Source of the DNA: Neisseriaceae bacterium
GTDB taxonomy: Bacteria; Pseudomonadota; Gammaproteobacteria; Burkholderiales; Neisseriaceae
Direction: 5' to 3'
Length of the DNA stretch: 64,000 nt
Assembly (NCBI GenBank): GCA_017991555.1
Contig: JAGOQM010000008.1
Span: forward strand, 124,001-188,000
Of this stretch, positions 55,732-64,000 are shown one piece after another (positions within the stretch are counted from its first letter, which is position 1; each line of letters begins with the position of its first letter). The translations under genes and the position numbers were made by a program. The notes beneath the pieces are model-generated. The model was given only the letters and a program-made list of their open reading frames with translations. It was not told where the DNA came from and did not search any database.

Positions 55732-56949
55732 TTAACCCTCCGCCGGATCAACCTGCCGACACAGCCAGCGGCTGGTGGCCAGGCCCAATAAGGCCCACAG
55801 CCCGGTGAGGTACCATAGGCTGCCCCAGCCATAGGCATTCACCACAATGGCCGCCAGCAGCGGGCCCAAAAACTGGCCCAGGCTGATCCACTGCTGCTGC
55901 AGGCCAATCACCATCGGTAAAGCGCTTAAGGTCGGCGCCACCTTTACCGCCAGATTAAACAGCGTCGCTGGCACCAAACCACCCACGGCCGAAAACACAC
56001 AAATGGCGACAAACTGTACCCACGGGCCCAGATTCAAGCCAAACCCCACAAACGCCATCAGCAACATGGTCACAAAAGCCACCACAAACAACCGCTGTGG
56101 CGCCACCTGCCGTTGCAATAGGCGCCCAGCCATCAGGTTGCCACTGAGGTTGGCCCCGGCGGTCAGCGCCGTCAACACCCCCATCAGCCCGCCGGACACG
56201 CCGGCCTCATGGTAAATCAAGGGCAAAAAGCTGATGATGGCCACCCATTGGCTGCTGTATAAGGTAAAGGTGAGCGACAGCAGCCACGGGGCTTTGGCGC
56301 TCAAGGTTTGCTTAATGGCGCGCCTGGCCTCTGACCAAGGCTGTGGCTGCAGGCCGGCCCCTAATAACTCTGGGCTTAACTGTCGCCACAGCAGCAGCGC
56401 CATCAGCAAGGACAGCGCGCCACACAGCCGCCACAGGCTCGGCCAATCCAAATACTGCAACAGCACGCTGCCGCCCAGAAGCGCCAACATCGAGGCCAAT
56501 GGAATGTATGAACTCCATAGCGCCATTAAAAAGCTTTGTTGGCCCTCGGGTGCCAGTTGGCGCATGAGGCTGGGCGCCGCCATGGTCACCAGCAATAAGG
56601 CAAAGCCTTCGATGATGCGTAAGGCCAATAGCCCCAACAGGCTGTCCATGAACGCGCCCACAAACGAGGCCACCGCCAGCAACAGCAGCCCCCACAACAG
56701 GCTGGGCTTGAGGCCCAGCCTTTGCACAAACAGGCCAAACAAAAGGCCCAACAGCATGCCCGCCAGCTGAAACACCCCAATCAACCAGCCGGCCTCGGTG
56801 AGGCTTAAGCCCAGACTAATCTGTAGTGCAGGCAAGGCCGGTGGCAGCTTCCAAATGTGTAAGGCGGCGCTGACGCCGCCGCCAAACACCAATAAAGCCG
56901 GCAGCCGCGTGGTGGGCGGCGATGCGGGGGCCGTAGACAACGTGGTCAT
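55732..56949 (-). CDS. MFS transporter, CynX/NimT-like
   Basis: This 405-residue inner membrane protein has about 12 helices. The N-terminus is LPALLVFGGGVSAALHIWKLPPALPALQISLGLSLTEAGWLIGVFQLAGMLLGLLFGLFVQRLGLKPSLL, which matches the cyanate/nitroimidazole-type MFS group in layout (helix 2 then a basic loop). The substrate is unknown. It is transcribed alone, with terminators on both sides. Confidence 0.82.
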   Translation of the reverse strand: MTTLSTAPASPPTTRLPALLVFGGGVSAALHIWKLPPALPALQISLGLSLTEAGWLIGVFQLAGMLLGLLFGLFVQRLGLKPSLLWGLLLLAVASFVGAFMDSLLGLLALRIIEGFALLLVTMAAPSLMRQLAPEGQQSFLMALWSSYIPLASMLALLGGSVLLQYLDWPSLWRLCGALSLLMALLLWRQLSPELLGAGLQPQPWSEARRAIKQTLSAKAPWLLSLTFTLYSSQWVAIISFLPLIYHEAGVSGGLMGVLTALTAGANLSGNLMAGRLLQRQVAPQRLFVVAFVTMLLMAFVGFGLNLGPWVQFVAICVFSAVGGLVPATLFNLAVKVAPTLSALPMVIGLQQQWISLGQFLGPLLAAIVVNAYGWGSLWYLTGLWALLGLATSRWLCRQVDPAEG

Positions 56950-57111
56950 AAATACTCCTGTAGTGGTCCCTAACCATGAGGGTTATGATTTTTTTAGCGG
57001 CCAGGCAGCCGATCAGCATCGAGGCCCGAACCCACTTTACCCGCTTATCCTACTCTGTTTTTAGGCCAGAGACACCCTTATCCACCTTTATTAAACCACT
57101 GTTTAAGATAC

Positions 57112-57147
57112 AAAAAAGGGTTTAACCCTAAAGTTAAACCCTTTTTT
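57112..57147. terminator. strong terminator downstream of the efflux operon
   Basis: AAAAAAGGGTTTAAC and GTTAAACCCTTTTTT form a perfect 15-bp stem with a 6-base loop. On the minus strand it ends the ABC transporter operon, 20 bases after its last gene. Confidence 0.9.
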
Positions 57148-57167
57148 AACCGTCAACTAAGACCAGT

Positions 57168-58295
57168 CTAGGCCATTTGATTAATGGTGTTTCTAAAGCG
57201 GCGCAGCGCCAGAATAAACAGCACCGACCCAATCACAAACAAAGCCAAAAATGGCTTCCACACCACGTCAATCCCTGCCCCACGATACAAAATGGCCTGA
57301 CCCAAATTCACAAAATGGGTCGTGGGCGCCGCCAGCATCACGTTCTGGACAAAATCGGGCATGCTTTCGCGCGGGGTAGAGCCGCCGGACAGCATTTGCA
57401 AAGGCAGCAAGGTCAGCATTAACAACAGGCCAAACTGCGGCATGCTGCGCGCCAGCGTCGCCATGTAAATGCCCATCGAGGTGGTGGCAAACAGGCTCAA
57501 GCCCGCGCCCAACAGGAACAGCGCCACCGAGCCTTCAATCGGCACATTTAACAAACCCTGTACCACGAACTGGAGCGACAGCGCCGCCGCCACCAGCACC
57601 ACCAGGCCCATCGACCACACTTTGGCCAACATGATCTCGGTCACCGTCACCGGCATCACCAGCAGGTGCTCCACCGTGCCGTGCTCGCGCTCTCGAATCA
57701 AGGCCGCACCGGTCAAAATAATCGACAGCATGGTGACGTTGTTGATGATTTGCATCAGCGCCCCAAACCAGGCTTTATTTAAGGTGGGGTTAAAGCGGGC
57801 GCGCAACGCTAAGTCGACGGGCAAAGCCGCGGTTTGGCGATTACGGGCCACAAACTCATTCACTTCGGCCATCACAATTTGTTGAATGTAGCCATTGCCG
57901 GTAAAGGCCTGGCTCATCCGCGTGGCGTCCACGTTCAGCTGAATCTCCACGTGCTTGCCGGCCAATAAATCACGCTGAAAGTTGGGGGGAATGTTCAACA
58001 CAAACGTGTATTGACCAGCGTCCATGCTGGGGTCTACCTGATTAGGGGTCAAAATGGCCGGCGGCATAAACTGCGGCGGATAAAAAGCCGACACGATTCG
58101 CTCCGACAGCGGCGAATTGTCTTCGTTCACAATGGCGATCGGCGCCTTATGCAAGGTTTCAGGCATGGCGGTGGCCGCGGTGTACACCGACATGCTGAAG
58201 GTGTACACGATCAAAATCAGCATCATTGGGTCACGTAACAGGCTCCACAGCTCCTTCACCCCAAGGCGATAAATATTGGCAAGGTTACGCATCAT
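57168..58295 (-). CDS. yhhJ: ABC-2 type permease (YhhJ-like)
   Basis: This 375-residue inner membrane permease has one N-terminal helix (MMLILIVYTFSMSVYTAA), a large periplasmic domain (about 45-175) and five C-terminal helices, including NNVTMLSIILTGAALIREREHGTVEHLLVMPVT, the ABC-2 signature. It starts 2 bases after the rbbA-like gene. In E. coli yhiI-rbbA-yhhJ has the same order. It probably pairs with the permease half of the fused protein to form the export channel. Confidence 0.9.
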   Translation of the reverse strand: MMRNLANIYRLGVKELWSLLRDPMMLILIVYTFSMSVYTAATAMPETLHKAPIAIVNEDNSPLSERIVSAFYPPQFMPPAILTPNQVDPSMDAGQYTFVLNIPPNFQRDLLAGKHVEIQLNVDATRMSQAFTGNGYIQQIVMAEVNEFVARNRQTAALPVDLALRARFNPTLNKAWFGALMQIINNVTMLSIILTGAALIREREHGTVEHLLVMPVTVTEIMLAKVWSMGLVVLVAAALSLQFVVQGLLNVPIEGSVALFLLGAGLSLFATTSMGIYMATLARSMPQFGLLLMLTLLPLQMLSGGSTPRESMPDFVQNVMLAAPTTHFVNLGQAILYRGAGIDVVWKPFLALFVIGSVLFILALRRFRNTINQMA

Positions 58296-58297
58296 AT

Positions 58298-61051
58298 TTA
58301 GCTTTCCTGTTTCTTGAGTAAGGCCACGGCCGCGCCCAGAATCACAGGCACTGCAACCAATAGCGGCCAGATTGATGCGTATAAATCACCCAATCCCAAG
58401 GCCTTATTAAACACGCCGCGACTGATGGTAAACATATGGGTGGCCGGATAAATCTTGCCAATCCAATAGCCCGCACCTTCTAGCGACGACACTGGATCCA
58501 GCAGCCCAGCAAATTGCGTGGCCGGAATCAATGTACCGATCATGGCAAAGAACATCGCCGCAATTTGACTGTTGGTAATGGTCGAGGCCACCAGGCCCAT
58601 GCCGGTAGAAATCAAGCAGAACAAGAAGGCCGCCAGGCTCAGGGTTAAAAAGCTGCCGGTCATGGGCACGTCAAACAGCGTGACCGCCAGCAGGCACATC
58701 AATAAGAAGTTCACCATCGCCAGCACCACATAAGGCAGCTGCTTGCCCAATAAAAACTCGAGCTTGGTCACCGGCGTCACATATAGATTCACAATCGAGC
58801 CCATCTCTTTTTCGCGCACCACCGCCAAGGCCGTCAGCATCGCTGGCAACATCAGCAATAGCAGCGGCATCACCGCCGGCACCATGGCAGGCAAACTCTT
58901 CACGTCGGGGTTGTAGCGGTAGCGGGTTTCAACCGCAACGTTGCCACTTGGGTTGAGGCCGGTACGCGCTTGCACCTGTTCGGCCAACCATGATTGGTGC
59001 ATGCCTTGCACATAGCCTTGCACCGTTTCAGCCCGAGACGGCATGGCGCCATCAATCCAAGCGCCAATCTGAGCGGTGTTGCCACGCAGAACGTCGCGCC
59101 CAAAGCCGGGCGGAATTTCAATCGCCAACGACAGCTCACCGCTGCGCATGCGCTGATCTAGTTCGTCATAGCTGCGTAACGGCGCTTTTTCAATAAAATA
59201 ACGCGAGCCGGCCAGGTTTAAAGCGTAGTTTTGGCTAAACACCGACTGGTCGTTGTCAAGGATGGCGTAGGTCAAATCTTCCACGTCCATGCTGATGCCG
59301 AAGCCCATCACAAACATCAAAATAATCGACCCCAACAGCGCCATCACCGCCCGCACTGGGTCGCGCTGTAATTCTAAAGATTCACGCCAAGAATAGCTGA
59401 GCAAACGTTGCAGGCTAAAACGCTTAGACGGCGGCTCGGGTTCGTGCGCCAAGCCCATGTCGGCGTGCGCATCCTCCTCCGCTGGCGGGGCGTCTTCGGT
59501 GCCGGCGCCGGCTTCGATAAGGTAGCCAATAAAGGCTTCTTCGAGGCTGGCTGCCCCACGCTTGTCCACCAACGCCTGCGGCGTGTCGCTGTCCAACACT
59601 TCGCCCGCATGCATCATCGACATGCGGTCGCAGCGTAAGGCTTCGTTCATAAAGTGGGTGGAAATAAAAATCGTGACCTTATCGGTGCGCGACAGGTCGA
59701 TCAGCAACCGCCAAAAGTTATCGCGCGCCACCGGGTCTACCCCAGAGGTCGGCTCGTCCAAAATCAAAATCTCGGGGCGGTGCACCATCGCCACCGCCAA
59801 AGACAAGCGTTGGCGCATGCCCAGTGGAATGCTTTCGGGCAGGCTGTCCAACACGCCCCCCAGCTCAAAGCGATCCACCATTTCGGCAATGCGGTCAGCC
59901 TGCTCGGCTTCAGGCACGTGAAACAGGCGCGCATGCAGCACTAGGTTTTGCTCAACCGTCAGCTCGCCATACAGCGAAAACGCCTGCGACATATAGCCCA
60001 CGCGTCGACGCGTGTCTAAGTCATGGGAGTCGACTTCTTTACCAAACAGCCATGCTCGGCCTTCGCTGGCCGGCAATAGGCCGGTCAACACCTTCATGGT
60101 GGTGGATTTACCACAGCCGTTAGAGCCCAAAAAGCCGAAGATTTCGCCGCGCTTAATCTTGAAGTTCACCTGATTCACGGCGGTAAAGGTACCAAAGCGC
60201 ACGGTGAGGTTTTCGGCCTCAATGGCAATGTCTTCATCGGCCACGCCGGTTAACGGCGGAATGACCACTTCTTCATAGCCCCGTTTTTTCTCTTCTGGCA
60301 GCAGCTTAATAAACGCCGTCTCTAAAGACTCGCTTTCGGTTTGCGCCAGCAGGCCTGCGGGCGTGTCGGTGGCCAACACTTGGCCATCGTCCATCACGAT
60401 CAGCCAGTCAAAGCGCTGGGCTTCATCCATGTAGGCCGTGGCCACCACCACGCTCATGCTGCTGCGCTGACGGCGAATACGGGCAATCAAATCCCAAAAC
60501 TGGGCCCGTGCCAACGGGTCGACCCCGGTGGTGGGCTCGTCCAAAATCAACAGGTCTGGGTCATGAATCAGGGCACAACACAGGCTCAGCTTTTGCTTCA
60601 TGCCGCCAGACAGTTTGCCGGCCGGGCGATCCAAGAACGCGTGCAGGCCAGTGCTGTAGGTTAAGTCATCGATGCGGGCACGGCGTTCGGCTTCATCATG
60701 CCCGAACAGGCGACCAAAAAACTGGAGGTTTTCTTCTACCGACAGCGTCGGGTACAGGTTTTTACCCAAACCCTGTGGCATGTAGGCAATTTTAGGACAC
60801 ACTTGATCGCGGTGTGCTTTAGAGGCAATGTCGCCCCCAAGCACCCACACCTCACCCGACTGTACCGCACGGGCACCGGCCACCAACGACAGCAGGCTCG
60901 ACTTACCCACCCCATCGGGACCAATGAGGCCCACCATACACTGAGCAGGAATGTCTAAGCTGATCTCATTGAGCGCACGCGTGTCACCGTAATACAGGCT
61001 AACCTGGCTTAACTGGGTCACCGCTTTAGGCGTCTGGGTTACGGCCGTCAT
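58298..61051 (-). CDS. rbbA: fused ABC transporter: two ATPase domains and an ABC-2 permease (RbbA-like)
   Basis: This 917-residue protein has two nucleotide-binding domains. Walker A motifs are GPDGVGKSS near 44 and GSNGCGKST near 313, signatures are [11 protein letters not shown] and [13 protein letters not shown], and Walker B motifs are [13 protein letters not shown] and [13 protein letters not shown]. From about 560 there is an ABC-2 permease with a periplasmic domain and helices such as [31 protein letters not shown]. The second signature has lost the usual SGG, so the sites may be unequal. E. coli RbbA (YhiH) has this layout and length. The ATG overlaps the HlyD stop as TAATG. Confidence 0.92.
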   Translation of the reverse strand: MTAVTQTPKAVTQLSQVSLYYGDTRALNEISLDIPAQCMVGLIGPDGVGKSSLLSLVAGARAVQSGEVWVLGGDIASKAHRDQVCPKIAYMPQGLGKNLYPTLSVEENLQFFGRLFGHDEAERRARIDDLTYSTGLHAFLDRPAGKLSGGMKQKLSLCCALIHDPDLLILDEPTTGVDPLARAQFWDLIARIRRQRSSMSVVVATAYMDEAQRFDWLIVMDDGQVLATDTPAGLLAQTESESLETAFIKLLPEEKKRGYEEVVIPPLTGVADEDIAIEAENLTVRFGTFTAVNQVNFKIKRGEIFGFLGSNGCGKSTTMKVLTGLLPASEGRAWLFGKEVDSHDLDTRRRVGYMSQAFSLYGELTVEQNLVLHARLFHVPEAEQADRIAEMVDRFELGGVLDSLPESIPLGMRQRLSLAVAMVHRPEILILDEPTSGVDPVARDNFWRLLIDLSRTDKVTIFISTHFMNEALRCDRMSMMHAGEVLDSDTPQALVDKRGAASLEEAFIGYLIEAGAGTEDAPPAEEDAHADMGLAHEPEPPSKRFSLQRLLSYSWRESLELQRDPVRAVMALLGSIILMFVMGFGISMDVEDLTYAILDNDQSVFSQNYALNLAGSRYFIEKAPLRSYDELDQRMRSGELSLAIEIPPGFGRDVLRGNTAQIGAWIDGAMPSRAETVQGYVQGMHQSWLAEQVQARTGLNPSGNVAVETRYRYNPDVKSLPAMVPAVMPLLLLMLPAMLTALAVVREKEMGSIVNLYVTPVTKLEFLLGKQLPYVVLAMVNFLLMCLLAVTLFDVPMTGSFLTLSLAAFLFCLISTGMGLVASTITNSQIAAMFFAMIGTLIPATQFAGLLDPVSSLEGAGYWIGKIYPATHMFTISRGVFNKALGLGDLYASIWPLLVAVPVILGAAVALLKKQES

Positions 61052-62121
61052 TATTTAACCTTATTGTCTAATTTGGCCGGCCAAGCTTTACTGTCGTCTA
61101 GGCGAATCCAAGCCACGCCCGGCAGGCCGGTTTTAACCTGATCCAAATAACGGCCCAATAATTCTTTCGGAATGTGCGCCTTCACGCGGAACATCAGCTT
61201 TTGGCGTTCGCTTTCGGTCTCCACCGTTTTGGGCGTAAACTGGGCGGCGCTGGCCACAAACGACACCTTGGCCGGAATCACCATGTCGGGTGCCGCATCT
61301 AACACCAAACGTACGTCGGTGCCGATGGCCACTTTACCGGCGGCGGTTTCGGGCAAGAAAAAGCTCATGTACACGTCAGAAACGTCGATCATGTTCAGCA
61401 CATTGCCACCGCTGCCCAAGATTTCACCCGGCTGCGCCACTTTGTACTGAACGCGCCCATCGCGTGGGGCTTTTAGCTGGCTGTCGGCAAGGTCTGACTC
61501 AATCCGCTCAATGGTGGCGGCGGCCGCATCCACGGCCGAACGCGCGCCCACTTCTTGGGCTTTGGCGGCATTAATCGAGGCTTCTGCCGTGGCGACCTGC
61601 GCCTTAGCCGCGGCCACCGCCGCGACGGTGCTTTGCATGCCCGCACGGTCGTCATCGTATTGCTGCTTCGAAGTGGCGCCTTCTTTAGACAGAATGGCAG
61701 AACGGCCTAAGCGGTGTTCTGCTGCCTGCCGTTCGGCTTCGCGCTGCACCACCATGGCCTGCATTGCGGCCTTGTCGCTTTGGCGCATTTGCACCTGTGC
61801 CTGCGCACTGGCCACGGCATGCTGAGCCTGTTTAAACTGAGCCTGTGCTTCACTCAACTGCGCTTCTAGCGACGTCACCTGCATGGTGGCTAAGAGCTGG
61901 CCTGCTTTCACAAACTCGCCCTCATTCACCAAAATATCCACCACCTGACCGGGGGCCTTAGTGGCGATGTTGATGTCGGTGGCCTCAATACGACCATTAC
62001 CGCTGACGAAGCCGTCCATTTCGTGGGCGTTCATGTAAGACACCACCCCGTAAATCCCACCGGCAATGACGAGTGCGGCAATGCTCAGGGCGATTTTGGC
62101 TTTTTTACTGATTTTTTTCAT
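61051..62121 (-). CDS. yhiI: HlyD-type periplasmic adaptor (YhiI-like)
   Basis: This 356-residue membrane fusion protein links the ABC exporter to the outer membrane channel. An N-terminal anchor ([23 protein letters not shown], about 8-30) is followed by the biotinyl-lipoyl strand [39 protein letters not shown] long Ala/Gln-rich coiled coil (about 78-210) comes next, then the second lipoyl half [43 protein letters not shown]. It lies between the outer-membrane factor and the fused ABC protein, all cotranscribed. Confidence 0.93.
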   Translation of the reverse strand: MKKISKKAKIALSIAALVIAGGIYGVVSYMNAHEMDGFVSGNGRIEATDINIATKAPGQVVDILVNEGEFVKAGQLLATMQVTSLEAQLSEAQAQFKQAQHAVASAQAQVQMRQSDKAAMQAMVVQREAERQAAEHRLGRSAILSKEGATSKQQYDDDRAGMQSTVAAVAAAKAQVATAEASINAAKAQEVGARSAVDAAAATIERIESDLADSQLKAPRDGRVQYKVAQPGEILGSGGNVLNMIDVSDVYMSFFLPETAAGKVAIGTDVRLVLDAAPDMVIPAKVSFVASAAQFTPKTVETESERQKLMFRVKAHIPKELLGRYLDQVKTGLPGVAWIRLDDSKAWPAKLDNKVK

Positions 62122-62166
62122 AGTGTTCGACCATAAGTAAAGATAAAGGGATTGGCTGGCACGGGT

Positions 62167-63552
62167 TTAACCACCGCCCAAAGCCATATACAGGGAAATT
62201 TTTGCCGACATCAGGCCACGCTTCACCTGAACCAGCTGCTGCTCTGCAGACAGCAAGTTACGCTGGGCATCCAAAACCGACAGGAAGTTAACCGCACCGT
62301 AGTCATAACTCATCTGCGCCAGACGAGCCGTCTCGGCCTGAGCCGCGAGCGATTGCCCTTGAATGGTGATTTGGTTGCTGAGCCACTTAATGTTGTTCAA
62401 ACCATCAGACACTTCTCTAAACGCTTGCTGAATGGTTTTTTCATACTCGGCCACCGCCATGTCTTTACGCACCTCGGCTAAATCCACGTTGGCACGCAGG
62501 CGCCCACCATGAAAAATCGGGATCGACAGCGACGGCATAAACGACCAGGCCTGACTGCCAGAATCAAACAGGCCGTTCAGGTCGGCGCTGGCGCTGCCAA
62601 ACTGTCCGGTCAGGGCCAAGCGCGGAAAGAATGCGGCCCGCGCAGCGCCAATGTTGGCATTGGCGCCCTGCAAGCGATACTCAGCCGCAATGATGTCGGG
62701 GCGTCGGGTCAACAAATTAGACGGCAATCCAACCGGGACGCTGTTGGGCAAGCCCGTCATGGCAAAGCGTGCCTGAGTGGGCAAGGGCGTTTCCACCCCC
62801 ACTAAAACCTGCAGCGCATGGATTTGCATGTCGCGCTCTTGTTGGAGCTGGCTGTGTAGCCCTTGCGCCTGAGCCAACAAGGTTTGCACCTGAGTTAAAT
62901 CCATTTTCGAGCCAGAACCCACCTGATAACGGCGGGTAAAGATGCGCACCGATTCTTGGTGCGTGGTGATGGCCTTAGCGGCCAGATCAATGCGCTCGTT
63001 CAGTGCCAATAGGCCGTAATAGCCATCGGCCACCTGCGCGATCAAACTGTTGGTGACGGCTTGCTGGTTGGCTTCAGAAGCCAAGTACTGCGCTAGGGCG
63101 GCCTGATTGAGGCTGCGAATCCGGCCCCAAAAATCCACTTCCCAGCTACTCAAACCCACGCCTGCATTGTATTGGCTGCTGTACTGAGTGTCGCCAGTGA
63201 GGTTTAAATCACCCGGAACGCGCTGACGATTGCCGCCGCCGGCGAGGTCAAACTGCGGCAATGATTCTGCCCGCTGAATGCCGTAGGCCGCACGGGCTTC
63301 CGCCACCCGCAGCACCGCCAAGCGTAAATCGCGGTTATGGTTGAGGCCAGCTTGGATCAATGGCTGTAAAGCGGGGTCAGTAAAATAGTTTTGCCAAGCC
63401 ATGAGTTGGGGATCAATCTCAGAGGCGGCCGCGCCGGTGCCAGCATAATGGTCTGGAACGGGCAGTTCTGGCGCGCGGTAGTCCGGCGCCATCGACGCAC
63501 AGCCGACCAGCAACAATGTCATGGCAATGACACCTGTGTCCTTAAGTCGCAT
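62167..63552 (-). CDS. outer membrane efflux lipoprotein (NodT/OprM family)
   Basis: This 461-residue protein is the channel of the tripartite exporter. A lipoprotein signal peptide ends LLLVGC (lipid-modified Cys). Two repeated halves follow, with the usual motifs: NHNRDLRLAVLRVAEARAAYGIQRAESLPQFDLAGGG and the second-half equivalent RPDIIAAEYRLQGANANIGAARAAFFPRLALTGQFG. The frame opens 20 codons earlier, but the ATG at 63552 gives a correct lipobox. It is first in the operon. The cargo is unknown; no regulator gene lies next to it inside the window. Confidence 0.94.
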   Translation of the reverse strand: MRLKDTGVIAMTLLLVGCASMAPDYRAPELPVPDHYAGTGAAASEIDPQLMAWQNYFTDPALQPLIQAGLNHNRDLRLAVLRVAEARAAYGIQRAESLPQFDLAGGGNRQRVPGDLNLTGDTQYSSQYNAGVGLSSWEVDFWGRIRSLNQAALAQYLASEANQQAVTNSLIAQVADGYYGLLALNERIDLAAKAITTHQESVRIFTRRYQVGSGSKMDLTQVQTLLAQAQGLHSQLQQERDMQIHALQVLVGVETPLPTQARFAMTGLPNSVPVGLPSNLLTRRPDIIAAEYRLQGANANIGAARAAFFPRLALTGQFGSASADLNGLFDSGSQAWSFMPSLSIPIFHGGRLRANVDLAEVRKDMAVAEYEKTIQQAFREVSDGLNNIKWLSNQITIQGQSLAAQAETARLAQMSYDYGAVNFLSVLDAQRNLLSAEQQLVQVKRGLMSAKISLYMALGGG

Positions 63553-64000
63553 AAATGGGCTCTTTATAAATAATGATTCAATAATCAAAACGTGTCTTAC
63601 CGCAGCATTCACTGGCTCTGTCGATCGACCTTATGTTTGGCGCCAACCGAATACGCCATCCGCATTCAACAAACCGTAACACGACTGTTTTTTAAAGTAA
63701 ATATTTAAAATACGGCGACAACAGCAAAACCAATCAGTCCATTATCCTGGTACTGATTAAATGAATGCACCCCTGATAGGGTATGACTTTGTGCTGCAAA
63801 TCTAACACTGTTAGTCTGGCCCAAAAATACGACATAGTCAATCGCTGCCCCCAGCCTCTTTGTGTTAACGCAAAACTCGGTGGGTTTAGAGTTTACACAT
63901 TAACCCTTTTTATGATCTGTGCCACTTTAGATCACCCGTTAGGGTCATTAAATGATTATAAATAAAATAAATCCGGGCCCGCGTAACCCATCATTGTCTG
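63553..64000. other. non-coding stretch upstream of the efflux operon
   Basis: I see no convincing gene here. It is A+T-rich in parts (63680-63730, 63895-63975) and should contain the efflux operon promoter, which I could not place with confidence. A short plus-strand frame at 63783-63965 has no recognisable features. Confidence 0.5.

Overview
The window is a chromosomal segment of a betaproteobacterium, most likely a member of the Neisseriaceae. SspA, SspB, the pyrG-kdsA pair, the petABC-ssp arrangement and a GT52 sialyltransferase-like gene all resemble neisserial genes. This is judged from remembered protein sequences, not from a search. No prophage, insertion sequence, integrase island or CRISPR array is visible. 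Base composition looks moderate and even, and the lowest-GC non-coding stretch lies upstream of the fimbrial operon.

Layout. 1-7374: start of kdsA, pyrG, rpmB-rpmG, two glycosyltransferases that probably decorate the lipooligosaccharide, a small Yip1-like membrane protein, purU and folD. 7639-9471: a promoter-tRNA(Pro, Arg, His)-terminator cassette present twice, with an inverted pair of dispersed repeats between the copies. 9590-14951: uspA, a thioesterase, a TerB-like gene, xerC, gluQ, and the overlapping tsaB-rimI-uracil-DNA-glycosylase-like operon. 15435-26381: sspAB, a kinase-like gene, petABC (cytochrome bc1), a Nif3-like gene, groES-groEL, tRNA-Asn and rne, all on the minus strand. 26909-31043: rluC, a HAD phosphatase, an S49 peptidase, pyrD and a glycine-zipper lipoprotein. 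31269-35071: an Lrp-type regulator divergent from an MHS transporter and an amidase. 35267-38046: ettA, nei and tRNA-Ser. 38192-40336: a TonB-dependent siderophore receptor. 40571-48009: a seven-gene chaperone-usher fimbrial operon, with a small protein made largely of an RNA polymerase alpha-CTD-like domain directly upstream. 49197-55489: a secreted carboxylesterase and a YkvI-type transporter, DadA-like oxidase, RidA, TPP-enzyme catabolic cluster. 55732-63552: an MFS transporter and an efflux system (outer-membrane factor, HlyD adaptor, RbbA-type fused ABC protein, ABC-2 permease).

How parts fit. The core stretches are housekeeping: nucleotide synthesis, one-carbon metabolism, respiration, protein folding, RNA decay and ribosome parts. 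The accessory parts concern the cell surface and the environment: LOS sugars, fimbriae, iron uptake, amide and amino-acid use, and export.

The most unusual signals are of two kinds. The first is the fimbrial locus. A free-standing alpha-CTD-like protein keeps five of the classical DNA-contact residues and sits next to an A+T-rich, UP-element-like tract in front of the pilin operon. A terminator-like hairpin separates the first two pilin genes. The second is a family of intergenic repeats built around AACCATGGTT palindromes and a core with inverted TTAGGTGAAGTACCG ends. One copy, at 31.1 kb, looks like the same repeat without its core.
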